DNA of 64,000 nt from Gordonia asplenii (GCF_012933505.1 NZ_JABBNB010000031.1:23039-87038), one strand, 5' to 3'. Shown: positions 48,115 to 57,454, numbered from the stretch's first letter. A program made the numbers and translations. Notes: generated by a model not told the origin, from the letters alone.

Positions 48115-49748
48115 CACTTACCGTCCTTCCCGGTGAAGTTCACGATCTGCGGGCCGAGCACATTGACGATGTACACCTGGCGTGAGGTGATGTCGTGGGC
48201 GGCGCGCTCGGTGTAGCCCATGATCGGGCCGGCGAAGATCGTCATCGCAAGGCCGACGAGAACCATCGCGGCGGTTGGCAGCACCATCCCCAACGGCATC
48301 CGCCCGACGTCGGCGCGGTCGGCGAACGCGGCGTCGGTGCTCTCGTCGACCAGCGCCGACGGCCCGGCGTCGGACAACTCTCCCTCCGGGGCGTCGGCGC
48401 GCGGACGCCAGAATGCCTTGGTCCACACCCGGGCGACGACGTAGAGCGTCAGCAGGCTGGTGACCAACGATCCGCCCACCAGCAGCCAGGCGAGCACGGA
48501 GCCGTTCGCGGCACCGGCCTGCAACAACGCGACCTTGCCGATGAAGCCCGAAAACGGTGGAATACCACCGAGATTGAGGCCCGGAATGAGATAGAGCACC
48601 GCGAGCAGCGGCGTCGCGATCAGTCCGCCGAGGCGTCGCAGCGACGACGACCCGGCTTGGCGTTCGATGAGCCCCACCACCAAGAACAGTGTCGTCTGCA
48701 CCAGAATGTGGTGTGCCACATAGTAAATCGCCGCGGACAGACCGATCTCCGACGACAAGGCGATGCCGAAGATCATGTAGCCGATGTGGCTGACGAGAGT
48801 GAACGACAACAGACGTTTGATGTCGGACTGGGCGATCGCACCGGCGATGCCGACGAGCATGGTCAGCAGACCGGCGACGAGGAGGATCGAATCCATCGAC
48901 CCGCCCGGGAAGAGCAGCGTGTGCGTGCGGATGATCGCGTACACACCCACTTTCGTCAGCAAACCCGCGAACACCGCGGTGACCGGGGCCGGTGCGGTGG
49001 GATAGGAGTCGGGCAGCCACGTGGACAGCGGGAACACCGCCGCCTTGATGCCGAAGGCGACCAGCAGCACCGCGTAGAGCGCGTTGCGTGTTCCGGACGG
49101 CACGGCGTCGAGCCGCAGCGCCATCTCGGCGAGATTGAGCGTTCCGGTGGTGGCGTAGGCGAAGGCGATCCCGATCAGGAAGATCAACGACGACACCATC
49201 GACACGATCACATACGACGCCCCGGCCCGGACTCGTTCGCCGCTGGCCCCGAGGGTGAGCAGCACGAAGCTCGCGGCGAGCAGGATCTCGAAGGAGACGA
49301 ACAGGTTGAACAGGTCGCCGGCCAGAAACGCGTTGCAGACACCGGTGCACAGGATCAGGTAGGTGGGCAGGAAGATCGACACCGGCTGCTGACTCGTGCC
49401 GTCGCGGATACCCTGCCCGATCGCGTACACGACCACCGCCAGCAGCACCGTCGTCGACACCACCAGCATCAGCGCCGACAATTGGTCGACGACGAGCGTG
49501 ATGCCCAACGGTCCGTTGGGGTAGCCGTTTGCGCCCCATCCGCCGATGTGCACGGCGTAGGTGCCGTGGGCGTCGGTCAGGTAGAGCATCATGCTCGACG
49601 CCACGAGCGCGACGGTGATCGCCGTGACGGTCACCGCACGCTGGAAACGCGGGTGGCGTCCCTGCAGCAGTGTGAGGGCCGCCCCGAGCAGCGGTGTCAG
49701 CGTCGGGAGCACGATCAGGGTGTTGATCCACGAGCTCTGCGGAATCAT
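48114..49748 (-). CDS. mnhD: Na+/H+ antiporter subunit MnhD/MrpD
   Basis: A 544-residue polytopic membrane protein related to the proton-pumping NuoM/NuoN subunits of complex I, with about 14 helices. Recognisable segments include FVSFEILLAASFVLLTLGAS near 150, FPLSTWLPDSYPTAPAPVTA near 235 (with Lys KAAVF before it), and GGIPPFSGFIGKVALLQAG near 395. It is expected to form a cation/proton translocation channel of the Mrp complex. It overlaps mnhC and mnhE. Confidence 0.94.
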   Translation of the reverse strand: MIPQSSWINTLIVLPTLTPLLGAALTLLQGRHPRFQRAVTVTAITVALVASSMMLYLTDAHGTYAVHIGGWGANGYPNGPLGITLVVDQLSALMLVVSTTVLLAVVVYAIGQGIRDGTSQQPVSIFLPTYLILCTGVCNAFLAGDLFNLFVSFEILLAASFVLLTLGASGERVRAGASYVIVSMVSSLIFLIGIAFAYATTGTLNLAEMALRLDAVPSGTRNALYAVLLVAFGIKAAVFPLSTWLPDSYPTAPAPVTAVFAGLLTKVGVYAIIRTHTLLFPGGSMDSILLVAGLLTMLVGIAGAIAQSDIKRLLSFTLVSHIGYMIFGIALSSEIGLSAAIYYVAHHILVQTTLFLVVGLIERQAGSSSLRRLGGLIATPLLAVLYLIPGLNLGGIPPFSGFIGKVALLQAGAANGSVLAWLLVGGSLVTSLLTLYVVARVWTKAFWRPRADAPEGELSDAGPSALVDESTDAAFADRADVGRMPLGMVLPTAAMVLVGLAMTIFAGPIMGYTERAAHDITSRQVYIVNVLGPQIVNFTGKDGK

Positions 49749-50344
49749 TCGGTCACCTGCCCGGCGTCGGCGTCGACCGGAGCGTCGTCGGGGTCGCGCA
49801 GCTCGTCGGCGACATCGGCGACGTCGTCGGGCATCAGGTCGGTCTCGATCGTCGTCCGGTGCCGGGCGTCGAATTCGGCTGCGGTGAGCGGGTTTCCGTC
49901 GTCGTCGAAGTAGTCGCCGGCGGCCGTGTCGGCGCCGGTGACGGGGTCGTCGCTGCGGTCGCGGTCGGGGGCGGTCTGCAGGGAGCCGGTCAGAATCTTG
50001 ACGTCCTCGGTGTCGTCGTCGACGTCGTCGTCGTCGCGGTTGAGTACGAACAGTCGGTAGGCGAGCGCGAGGACGAACGCGGCGACGCCCATGGTGAGGA
50101 CGATCGCGGTGAGCACCATCGCCTGTGCGAGTGGATCGGCGTCGTGGGCGCGGTCGCCCGCGGTCTGCCCCTTGATCGGCGGATTACCCATGCCGCCGGT
50201 GATCACGATGATCAGGAGGTTGATTCCGTTGCCCGCCAGGATGAGTCCGAGAAGCATCCGGATCAGCGAGCGCTCCATCAACAGGTACGCACCGGCGGCG
50301 CCGAGCAGACCCGCGGCGATGAGGAGTCCGAGATTGACGCTCAT
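49745..50344 (-). CDS. mnhC: Na+/H+ antiporter subunit MnhC/MrpC
   Basis: A 199-residue protein. Its first 110 residues are a NuoK-like MrpC domain with three helices (MERSLIRMLLGLILAGNGIN, DPLAQAMVLTAIVLTMGVAA). It then carries an unusually long cytoplasmic tail of about 85 acidic residues (runs of Asp), roughly doubling the normal size. The tail may be an actinobacterial addition. Coupled by overlaps to mnhA/B and mnhD. Confidence 0.92.
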   Translation of the reverse strand: MSVNLGLLIAAGLLGAAGAYLLMERSLIRMLLGLILAGNGINLLIIVITGGMGNPPIKGQTAGDRAHDADPLAQAMVLTAIVLTMGVAAFVLALAYRLFVLNRDDDDVDDDTEDVKILTGSLQTAPDRDRSDDPVTGADTAAGDYFDDDGNPLTAAEFDARHRTTIETDLMPDDVADVADELRDPDDAPVDADAGQVTE

Positions 50345-53208
50345 ACCTTCACCACCTGGGGCGCTGCGGCCGGGGACTCGACGTCGAGGCGTGCGCCGAG
50401 ACTGCGCAGGATGTCGAGGACCAGGCCGACGACGATCAGGTAGATCCCGAGGTCGAAGAACAGCGCGGTGACGATCTTGATGTGGCCGAGGACCGGCAGC
50501 GTGAAGGTGATCATCGCCGAGGACAACGCGGGGGCACCGAAGAACAGCGACGCGACCGCGGTGCCCGCCGAAATGGCAAGGCCCGCACCGAGAATCTTGC
50601 CCGGCTCGACCGGAATCGTCTCGCCGAGCTCATAGCGGCCACCCGCGAGATACCGCAGCACGAGGGCCAGCCCCATGGTCAGACCGCCCGCGAAGCCGCC
50701 GCCCGGAGCATTGTGGCCGGCGTAGAAGAAGTACACCGAGAGCACCACCATCGTCGGGAAGATCAGCCGAGTGGTGGCTTCGAGCACCATCGAGCGATGC
50801 CGCGGGTCGCGCAGGTCGCTGCCACGCAGCCACGTCGTGCGGTCGGGCGGGATGGGGTCGTCGTCGAAGTCGGCGAGCGCAAGCGCGTCGGAGACTCGTG
50901 GCGCGGCGCCGAATCGCTTGGTGCGGAACACCATCGACGCCACTCCCGTCGCCGCGACGATGAGCACCGACACCTCGCCCAGCGTGTCCCAGCCGCGGAT
51001 GTCGACCAGGATGACGTTGACCGCATTGGCCCCGTGGCCGAGCGCGTATGCGGCGCTGGGCAGATCGATCTGGACCGGAGTGGCGGTCCGGGCCGCCGCC
51101 GCGAACAGGCCGATACCGACGAGGGTTGCGCCGAAGGCCAGCGCCACCACCGCACGAACCGAGCGCAAGCCGGTGAAGTGGCGGCGCTCGGGCTCGGCGG
51201 GCAGTTTCCGGAGCACCAGCACGAAGATGACCAGGGTGAGCGTCTCCACCAGGACTTGTGTGAGGGCGAGGTCGGGGGCGCCGTAGAGCGCGAACAGCGC
51301 GGCACATCCGTATCCGGTGACACCGACGACGATCACCGCCGCCAGCCGATTGCGCAGCACGGTCGCGGTGATGCCCGCGGCTACCATCCCGACGGCGATC
51401 ACCACCTGCGCGAAAGTCTCGAAACCGGTGACCGACAGCGTGTTTCGCGTTCCGGTGAAGAGCATCGTGATGGGCAGCACGATCGAGGTCAACAGGATGA
51501 CGCCGATGGTGATCGGCAGCGACCCGCGCTGGGTGTTGCGCGTCAGGGTCAGCGAGGCGACGTCGGCGGCGCGCAGCACGGCATCGTAGATGCGGTCGGC
51601 GTTGATCAGCGGGCGATGGACGAAGAGGTGATTGCGCTCGGCCCGGACGATGAGGAAGACGATCACACCGCCGACGATGGCGATCGCCGAGAACAGGACC
51701 GGGATGCCGAAACCGTGCCACATGGCGAGATGTTCCAACTCTTCGCCGTAGTCGGGCAGGGTGGTCGCATACGGTTCGAAGAGGTCGCCGAGCAGCGGGC
51801 TGAGGAAGCCCGCGACCACGCCGGCCACGGCCAGCAGGATCGGTGCGAACAAGAACATCTTCGACGGTGTGTGCATGTTCTTGACGGCCGTCGTCGGAAC
51901 CTTGCGGACCTTACGGCCGAAGGCGCCCCAGAGGAACCGGATGGCGTAGGCGAAGGTCAGCACCGACCCGATGAGCAAGGTGAGATCGACGACGATGTCC
52001 TGCCAGTCCGACAGTGCGCCGGTGTCCCAGACCGACCCGAACGCCGTCTCTTTCCCGACGAATCCGATCGTGAAGGGCAGCCCGCCCATGCTCGCCGCGG
52101 CGACGGCGGCGGTGAGCGCCAACACCGGCAGTCGCTCCCCGAGCCGGGCCAGGCGGCGCAGGTCGCGAGTACCCGTGGAGTGGTCGATGATGCCGACGAC
52201 CATGAACAGGCACGCCTTGAACAGCGCGTGCGCCACCAGCATGGTGAGTCCGGCCATCGCGACGTTCGCATCGCCGACGCCGACGAGCACGGTGAGGAAA
52301 CCCAGCTGCGACACCGTGCCGAAGGCCAGGATCAGCTTGAGGTCGAGTTCGCGCAGCGAGCGCCAGCCGCCGACGATCATCGTGAGCAGGCCGAGCGGAA
52401 TGACCATCGCGTGCCAGCTGACATTCATCGCGAACGCGGGAGCGAGCCGCGCGACGAGGTAGATACCGGCCTTCACCATCGCCGCGGCGTGCAGGTACGC
52501 GCTTACCGGCGTCGGGGCGGCCATCGCGCCGGGCAGCCAGAAGTGGAAGGGAACGATCGCCGACTTGCTCAGTGCGCCAACGAGAACAAGGGCGACGGCG
52601 ATGTCGATGTACGTCGACGACGCCGGTGGATGCGCCAGTAGATCACTGAGCAGGTAGCTGCCCGTGCGCTGACCCAGCATCACGATGCCGCCGAGCATCG
52701 CCAGGCCGCCCAGCGTGGTCACCAACAGGGCCTGGGTGGCGGCTCGGCGCGACGTCGCGCGCATCGCGTAGAAGCCGACGAGCATGAATGACAGGATCGT
52801 CGTGGCTTCCCAGAAGACGTAGAGGACCAGCATGTTGTCCGACAGCACCAGCCCGAACATCGCCGCGGCGAAGGCGATCAGCTCGCCGCCGAACACTGCC
52901 ACGCGTGGTCGGATGACGTCGAAATAGCCTGCGCAATAACACAATACGAGTGAGCCGATGCCGAGGATGAGAGTCGACATGATGGCCGCGAGAGTGTCCA
53001 TACGCAGCACGATCGACATGTGCAACACCGGCACCCAGTCGACCGTTTGCACCCGCGGCGACCCGGCGGTCGGCCACTGGACGATCAACCAGATCAGCGC
53101 GGCGGCCGGGGCGAGTGCGAGGACGTAGAACCCGCGTGAGCCGAGCCACATGATCACCATCGGGGCCACGAGTGCGCACACGCATAGCGCGACCAGCACT
53201 GAAACCAT
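50341..53208 (-). CDS. mnhA: Fused Na+/H+ antiporter subunits MnhA-MnhB
   Basis: A 955-residue polytopic protein. The first 770 residues are MrpA: a NuoL-like part (MLVGFYAMRATSRRAATQAL near 140, FHFWLPGAMAAPTPVSAYLH near 220, GLPFTIGFVGKETAFGS near 375) and an MrpA C-terminal part (GAPDLALTQVLVETLTL near 650). The last 150 residues are MrpB (FPTMVVLSVYFFYAGHNAPGGGFAGGL). The A-B fusion is common in actinobacteria. The ATG at 53208 is chosen because GGAG lies 5 bases upstream; the GTG at 53214 overlaps that site. First gene of the mnh operon, divergent from glutamate decarboxylase. Confidence 0.94.
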   Translation of the reverse strand: MVSVLVALCVCALVAPMVIMWLGSRGFYVLALAPAAALIWLIVQWPTAGSPRVQTVDWVPVLHMSIVLRMDTLAAIMSTLILGIGSLVLCYCAGYFDVIRPRVAVFGGELIAFAAAMFGLVLSDNMLVLYVFWEATTILSFMLVGFYAMRATSRRAATQALLVTTLGGLAMLGGIVMLGQRTGSYLLSDLLAHPPASSTYIDIAVALVLVGALSKSAIVPFHFWLPGAMAAPTPVSAYLHAAAMVKAGIYLVARLAPAFAMNVSWHAMVIPLGLLTMIVGGWRSLRELDLKLILAFGTVSQLGFLTVLVGVGDANVAMAGLTMLVAHALFKACLFMVVGIIDHSTGTRDLRRLARLGERLPVLALTAAVAAASMGGLPFTIGFVGKETAFGSVWDTGALSDWQDIVVDLTLLIGSVLTFAYAIRFLWGAFGRKVRKVPTTAVKNMHTPSKMFLFAPILLAVAGVVAGFLSPLLGDLFEPYATTLPDYGEELEHLAMWHGFGIPVLFSAIAIVGGVIVFLIVRAERNHLFVHRPLINADRIYDAVLRAADVASLTLTRNTQRGSLPITIGVILLTSIVLPITMLFTGTRNTLSVTGFETFAQVVIAVGMVAAGITATVLRNRLAAVIVVGVTGYGCAALFALYGAPDLALTQVLVETLTLVIFVLVLRKLPAEPERRHFTGLRSVRAVVALAFGATLVGIGLFAAAARTATPVQIDLPSAAYALGHGANAVNVILVDIRGWDTLGEVSVLIVAATGVASMVFRTKRFGAAPRVSDALALADFDDDPIPPDRTTWLRGSDLRDPRHRSMVLEATTRLIFPTMVVLSVYFFYAGHNAPGGGFAGGLTMGLALVLRYLAGGRYELGETIPVEPGKILGAGLAISAGTAVASLFFGAPALSSAMITFTLPVLGHIKIVTALFFDLGIYLIVVGLVLDILRSLGARLDVESPAAAPQVVKV

Positions 53209-53330
53209 GGGCACTCCGATACGGTTGTGTCGGCCACGGCCGACGGCGGGGTGTCACGGGATCGAGTCCCGCAAATCGACATCTTACCGATGCGGCCGCC
53301 GCCGGCTGACGACGCATCCGAGGAGAACGA

Positions 53331-54737
53331 ATGGTCCACCGCCCCACCAATCCCCGCCGCGAGATCGACCTCGGGGAGTCGATCCAGCTCGACAACGTCT
53401 TCACCCGCCCCCGCGAATCCGATGAACTTCCCCGATATGCGTTGGCGGAGGGGCAGATTCTGCCGGAGACGGCCTACCAGATCGTGCACGACGAAGCGAT
53501 GCTCGACGGCAACGCACGACTCAATCTGGCGACCTTCGTCAGCACGTGGATGGACGACACGGCGAAGAAGCTCTACGCCGAGACCGTCGACAAGAACATG
53601 ATCGACAAGGACGAGTACCCGATGACCGCGGCGATCGAGGAACGCTGCTGGCGGATCCTCGCCGATCTGTGGAACGCGCCGTCGGTGAGCGATGCGATCG
53701 GAACGTCGACGGTCGGGTCGTCGGAGGCCTGCATGCTCGGCGGGCTCGCGCTCAAACGACAGTGGCAGGACCGTCGCAGGAAACAGGGATTGTCGACGGA
53801 GAAGCCGAATCTCGTGCTGTCCTCGGCGGTGCAGGTCTGCTGGGAGAAGTTCTGCAACTACTTCGAGGTGCAACCGCGGTACGTGCCGGTGACCCCGGAC
53901 CACCTGGTGCTCGACGGCCACGACCTCGACAAGTACATCGACGAGAACACCATCGGCGTGGTCGCCATCATGGGACAGACGTTCACCGGAATGTACGAGC
54001 CGGTCGAGGCGATCGCGGCGAAACTCGACGAGATCCAGGCGGCGACCGGGCTGGATGTGAAGATTCACGTCGACGGAGCGTCGGGCGCGATGATCGCACC
54101 GTTCTGCCAACCCGACCTGCGCTGGGACTTCCGAGCGGAGCGAGTCGTCTCGATCAACACCTCCGGTCACAAGTTCGGGCTGGTCTATCCGGGCGTCGGC
54201 TGGGTGCTGTGGCGCGACACCGCGTCGTTGCCGGAGAGTCTGATCTTCCACGTCAGCTACCTGGGCGGCGACATGCCGACGTTCGCGCTCAACTTCTCCC
54301 GCCCCGGCGCACAGGTGCTGCTGCAGTACTACCTGTTCCTGCGGCTCGGCCGGGCCGGATACCGGGAGGTTCAGCAGGGGTCGCTCGACGTCGCGCAGTA
54401 TCTGTCGGGCAAGATCGGCGAGCTGGCGCCGTTCGAGCTGATCAGCAAGGGTGACACGATTCCGGTGTTCGCCTGGCGGCTCAAGGAGGATTACACCGAC
54501 AAGTGGGACCTGTACGACCTGTCCGATCGGCTCCGGATGAAGGGCTGGCTGGTGCCCGCTTACCCGATGGCCGATGACATGGCCGACCTGACCGTGCAAC
54601 GGATCGTGGTGCGGTCGGGGCTCAGCCACGATCTGGCGACAGTGCTGATCGCCGACATCGAGGGCGAGGTCGCCTATCTCGATCGGCTGGAGGCACCGCT
54701 GCCGCGCGAAGGCAAGGCGAGCCCGTTCCATCACTGA
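53331..54737 (+). CDS. gadB: Glutamate decarboxylase
   Basis: A 468-residue PLP enzyme that converts glutamate to GABA and CO2, consuming a proton. Features: GTSTVGSSEACMLGGLALKR near 123, the cofactor Asp in IHVDGASGAMIAPF near 245, the Schiff-base Lys near 281 in NTSGHKFGLVYPGVGW, and the GadB C-terminal region ending in His-His. The length is that of E. coli GadB. The ATG follows AGGAG with 6-base spacing. It diverges from the Mrp antiporter operon across about 120 bases. No glutamate/GABA antiporter gene is adjacent. Confidence 0.95.
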   Translation: MVHRPTNPRREIDLGESIQLDNVFTRPRESDELPRYALAEGQILPETAYQIVHDEAMLDGNARLNLATFVSTWMDDTAKKLYAETVDKNMIDKDEYPMTAAIEERCWRILADLWNAPSVSDAIGTSTVGSSEACMLGGLALKRQWQDRRRKQGLSTEKPNLVLSSAVQVCWEKFCNYFEVQPRYVPVTPDHLVLDGHDLDKYIDENTIGVVAIMGQTFTGMYEPVEAIAAKLDEIQAATGLDVKIHVDGASGAMIAPFCQPDLRWDFRAERVVSINTSGHKFGLVYPGVGWVLWRDTASLPESLIFHVSYLGGDMPTFALNFSRPGAQVLLQYYLFLRLGRAGYREVQQGSLDVAQYLSGKIGELAPFELISKGDTIPVFAWRLKEDYTDKWDLYDLSDRLRMKGWLVPAYPMADDMADLTVQRIVVRSGLSHDLATVLIADIEGEVAYLDRLEAPLPREGKASPFHH

Positions 54738-54790
54738 TCGGTCGACGACTCGCTGCGTGTCGTCGCACGCCGACGTGGGGCCCGGCCGAT

Positions 54791-54796
54791 ACCGTT
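54791..54796 (+). promoter_or_regulatory. Putative -10 element, leaderless lipoprotein gene
   Basis: TACCGT ends 6 bases before the GTG at 54803 and no ribosome site lies between. It is the same hexamer and spacing as before the TPR-like gene at 2350. Confidence 0.45.
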
Positions 54797-54802
54797 AGGT
54801 TC

Positions 54803-55255
54803 GTGTGGACTTCGGTGACTGGGCCCGCTCGTGGCATACGACTGATCGCGGTACTGCTCGCGGTCTGCGGCGTGCTGTTCGTCAGCGGCTGCGGTGGCGG
54901 CGATTCGTCGTCGAAGGGCGACGGCCTCGACGTCGTCGCCTTACCGAGCGACTTCCCGACGTCGGACGTGCCGCTGCTCGACGGTCGGGTACTGACCGCC
55001 AACGGGACCAAGGCCGACGGCTGGTCGATCACCGTGCAGGGTAAATCCGACGTCGGGAACGCGCTCGACGCCGCGGTGCGCAAGCTGACCGACGCCGGGT
55101 TCACCGAGTCGTCGCGGACCACCGAGGGTGGCCAGCGAGTGGTGATGCTGTCCCACAAGGACGGTTCGACCACCTACTGGGTGCAGGTGGGCGCCACGCC
55201 GCAGGCCGCGGGCGGACCCAATTCGGTGTTCTACCAAGTGGATTCGGAGGGGTAG
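54803..55255 (+). CDS. Putative lipoprotein, 150 aa
   Basis: A 150-residue exported protein with a signal peptide (RLIAVLLAVCGVLFVSGC) ending in a lipobox Cys near residue 30 and a Gly/Asp/Ser linker. A small alpha/beta domain follows, with GWSITVQGKSDVGNALDAAV, LTDAGFTESSRTTEGG and TYWVQVGATPQAAGG. The function is unknown. Its final 12 codons form one copy of a 38-base sequence found again 2.0 kb downstream. The start is a GTG behind a TANNNT element. Confidence 0.82.
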   Translation: MWTSVTGPARGIRLIAVLLAVCGVLFVSGCGGGDSSSKGDGLDVVALPSDFPTSDVPLLDGRVLTANGTKADGWSITVQGKSDVGNALDAAVRKLTDAGFTESSRTTEGGQRVVMLSHKDGSTTYWVQVGATPQAAGGPNSVFYQVDSEG

Positions 55256-55258
55256 GGG
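55221..55258 (+). repeat. 38-bp direct repeat, left copy
   Basis: The 3' end of the lipoprotein gene, encoding SVFYQVDSEG and its stop. It matches 57221-57258 at 36 of 38 positions, exactly 2000 bases apart in the same orientation. Confidence 0.92.
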
Positions 55259-55272
55259 CTTACCGTACGTGC

Positions 55273-56238
55273 TCAGGGGGAAAGCCTACGCAATACCTCT
55301 GCTGCGCTGTACCGGGCACGCCCGCTGGGGGTTCGCGGATCGTAGCCGAGTTCATGAGTGAGCGCGTCGTGTCGGCTTTGCAGAGTCGAGTGATGCATCA
55401 TGAGCGTTGCAGCCGCGGAACGAATGCTGTCGGCCTCAACGAGAATGCGGAGTATCTCGGCATTGCGGTCGTCGAGGAGTTTCAGAGCTTCGACGTCGGG
55501 CTGGCTTGGATTGCGGTGGTGCGCTTCGGCGAGAATGATCAACGCGCCGAGGTCTTTGGCATCGATGACGGGTGTCTCCGGAAGTGCCAGGCGGTAGGCG
55601 ACAACTGCGGAATGCCATGATTCGGGCGCGTGGTCGGCGCGAGTCCACAAACCGAGACCCGCGTGCTCGGTGATGACCGGGATATCGAAGGTGACGAGTG
55701 ACGCGCGGAGCGCGCCGTAGCGGGTGGCCGCTACCGCCGACGGTGCATCCCCGATCAACAACGGCGGATCCGTCGCGATCACCTGGATCCGGGCGTCCGC
55801 TTGGATACCGAGTTCGGCTAGGGCTATCGCCCTCGTGTCATAGGGCAATGCTGCATTGATCGCGGTCAGAACACCCGCTGGGGTGCGGTATGCGCCCATC
55901 AATCCGGCCGCGACCGCAAGTCGTTCGACGATCAGCTCATCGCTTGAGCCCGGCGCGCCGCTGCGCTCAAGCCACACCGTGCTGCCATTCCGACTGAGTT
56001 GGGACGACCGGGGTAGAACTGCGACGTCCGGCGAAACCCGTTGCCCGTTTGGTGCGAATCGGACGACGGTTCCAGCGTGCTCGGCACCGGCGGTAGCATC
56101 GGCCAGATGCGCCGCCCCGCGGACCAGGCCATCGATATTCGTGCCTCGGAGGCTCAGGCGGTCGAAGAATCGTACGACGGACAAGGCGTCGCGCAATCGG
56201 GCATTGTCGGGGGAACTGCGCGAATTGGACTTTGGCAT
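55273..56238 (-). CDS. PucR-like transcriptional regulator
   Basis: A 321-residue protein with a C-terminal helix-turn-helix of the PucR/CdaR type (IRSAAATLMMHHSTLQSRHD near 275, then LTHELGYDPRTPSGRARY). The middle of about 200 residues resembles the GGDEF-like or GAF-like part of these regulators, and nothing indicates membrane attachment. The inducer is unknown. The ATG at 56238 follows GGAG with 5-base spacing. It diverges from an NTF2-like gene over 421 bases and lies within a 2-kb segment bounded by direct repeats, so the pair may have been acquired together. Confidence 0.82.
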   Translation of the reverse strand: MPKSNSRSSPDNARLRDALSVVRFFDRLSLRGTNIDGLVRGAAHLADATAGAEHAGTVVRFAPNGQRVSPDVAVLPRSSQLSRNGSTVWLERSGAPGSSDELIVERLAVAAGLMGAYRTPAGVLTAINAALPYDTRAIALAELGIQADARIQVIATDPPLLIGDAPSAVAATRYGALRASLVTFDIPVITEHAGLGLWTRADHAPESWHSAVVAYRLALPETPVIDAKDLGALIILAEAHHRNPSQPDVEALKLLDDRNAEILRILVEADSIRSAAATLMMHHSTLQSRHDALTHELGYDPRTPSGRARYSAAEVLRRLSP

Positions 56239-56659
56239 CTGTGCTCCAGTCACGGGAATCGATACCAAAAGCGTAGCCGGGATCGCGCTTGATAGGAATA
56301 TGCGACGTTACACGATCCCGCTCACTCATTGCTCGCCGGGCGGTCGATTGTCCGATTGGCTGACAGAATTGGGATAGCTCTGCGCGAATGGCGGAATCGC
56401 TATCGATGCGGTGGTGGGCGTTCATCGCGGAGCTAGTCTGAAGATCCGACCGAAGGCCGGTCGGATCTGGTCCATCCAACGGTGTGCGGAAATACCGTGT
56501 AGACCAAGGTGAAACGCAGCAATACTTCACCGGAAGTTGGCGGCGGAGAAGGCAATCGCTCAACTGGCCCAGGCGAGATGACTGAGTGCGTTGTCGGACC
56601 GGTAAACGATGATTGATTCCGTAACTGCGGGACTGTCGGTGTCAGAAATGGAAGAGAAA
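56239..56659. other. Divergent intergenic region, 421 bp
   Basis: The control region between the PucR-like and NTF2-like genes. By eye it has more A and T than its surroundings. I found no confident gene, IdeR box or strong hairpin in it. Regulator and target promoters probably lie here. Confidence 0.5.
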
Positions 56660-57199
56660 ATGACTGAACTATCTGTCGAAGAGATGGAAGCCATCCTTTA
56701 CGAACATGAGATTCGGGAAGCGTCGCAGGATGTCGAATGGACGATGGGGACGGTGGTCGACGATCCGCACTATGAATTCCCGACCGGCCAGATATCGGTG
56801 GACGGCCGGGACGCGGTAGCTGAACACTATCGGCGCGCGTTGCCCTCGGGTGTCGAGCAGCGGGCGGCTTCGCAGAAGCGTGTGCACGGGTCCGGACCGA
56901 ATACACTGTTCCGGGAAGCCACGTTCTCCTTCGACGCGGCCGACGGCACCCGGCGAACCGGTCAGTATGTGGCGGTGATCGAATTCGATCCGGCGTCGAA
57001 GAAGATCGTCAGTGAGCGTCAGTACGGTGACACCTATTTCGCCGAATTCCTGGCCCCCCATCTGGGTGATGACTACGCCCGGTATCCGGGCGTCAGCCTG
57101 CTCAATGACGGCTTGGCGGCGGTTTCGCGGGAGCAGATGCTCGAAGAGGCCGAAGCCGGCCGAGCCAATCCCGGAACACGTTCACTGACTTCGTTGTGA
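56660..57199 (+). CDS. NTF2/SnoaL-like protein
   Basis: A 179-residue protein with the profile of a SnoaL-like/NTF2-like alpha+beta barrel: an N-terminal helix (LSVEEMEAILYEHEIREAS), DPHYEFPTGQISVDGRDAVA near 45, and TGQYVAVIEFDPASKKIVSE near 105. Such folds serve as small hydrolases, isomerases or binding proteins, so the activity cannot be stated. The ATG at 56660 has GGAAGAG just upstream; in-frame ATGs at 56609 and 56648 are alternatives. Probably controlled by the divergent PucR-like regulator. Confidence 0.78.
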   Translation: MTELSVEEMEAILYEHEIREASQDVEWTMGTVVDDPHYEFPTGQISVDGRDAVAEHYRRALPSGVEQRAASQKRVHGSGPNTLFREATFSFDAADGTRRTGQYVAVIEFDPASKKIVSERQYGDTYFAEFLAPHLGDDYARYPGVSLLNDGLAAVSREQMLEEAEAGRANPGTRSLTSL

Positions 57200-57220
57200 C
57201 GCCAGCTGAGGCCAGACCAG

Positions 57221-57258
57221 ATTCGGTGTTCTATCAACTGGATTCGGAGGGGTAGGGG
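57221..57258 (+). repeat. 38-bp direct repeat, right copy (lipoprotein gene 3' remnant)
   Basis: Matches 55221-57258's left partner at 55221-55258 in 36 of 38 positions. Reading from 57197 in frame gives VTPAEARPDSVFYQLDSEG and stop, against ATPQAAGGPNSVFYQVDSEG at the lipoprotein C-terminus. The similarity therefore extends upstream at the protein level, and this looks like the tail of a second, paralogous lipoprotein gene whose body has been lost. From here to 57454 I see no gene. Confidence 0.85.
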
Positions 57259-57454
57259 GTCGGGCCGAAGCGCAACCAGCCGCCCCCTTCGATTGGTCGA
57301 ACGGAGCGTGTCGCCAGGCCTGCGGTCAAGCCGCCGCTACCCTACAGCTGAGACAGCGTGCACCACGATAATCGTCGTGCCTGCGGGGTGTCAGCAATAG
57401 GGTAGCTTTCCCGGCATGTTCGGTCGGGAGCTCGGCAAACCGTCGGAGAGTGCG

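Noticed and set aside
48195..49913. Rightward open frame of about 570 codons opposite mnhD
   Set aside because: Its residues are the His/Arg/Asp/Gln-rich antisense of membrane helices; mnhD has clear family motifs and overlapping neighbours.
50482..52641. Rightward open frame of about 720 codons opposite mnhA/B
   Set aside because: Antisense shadow with low-complexity composition; no start signal or motif.
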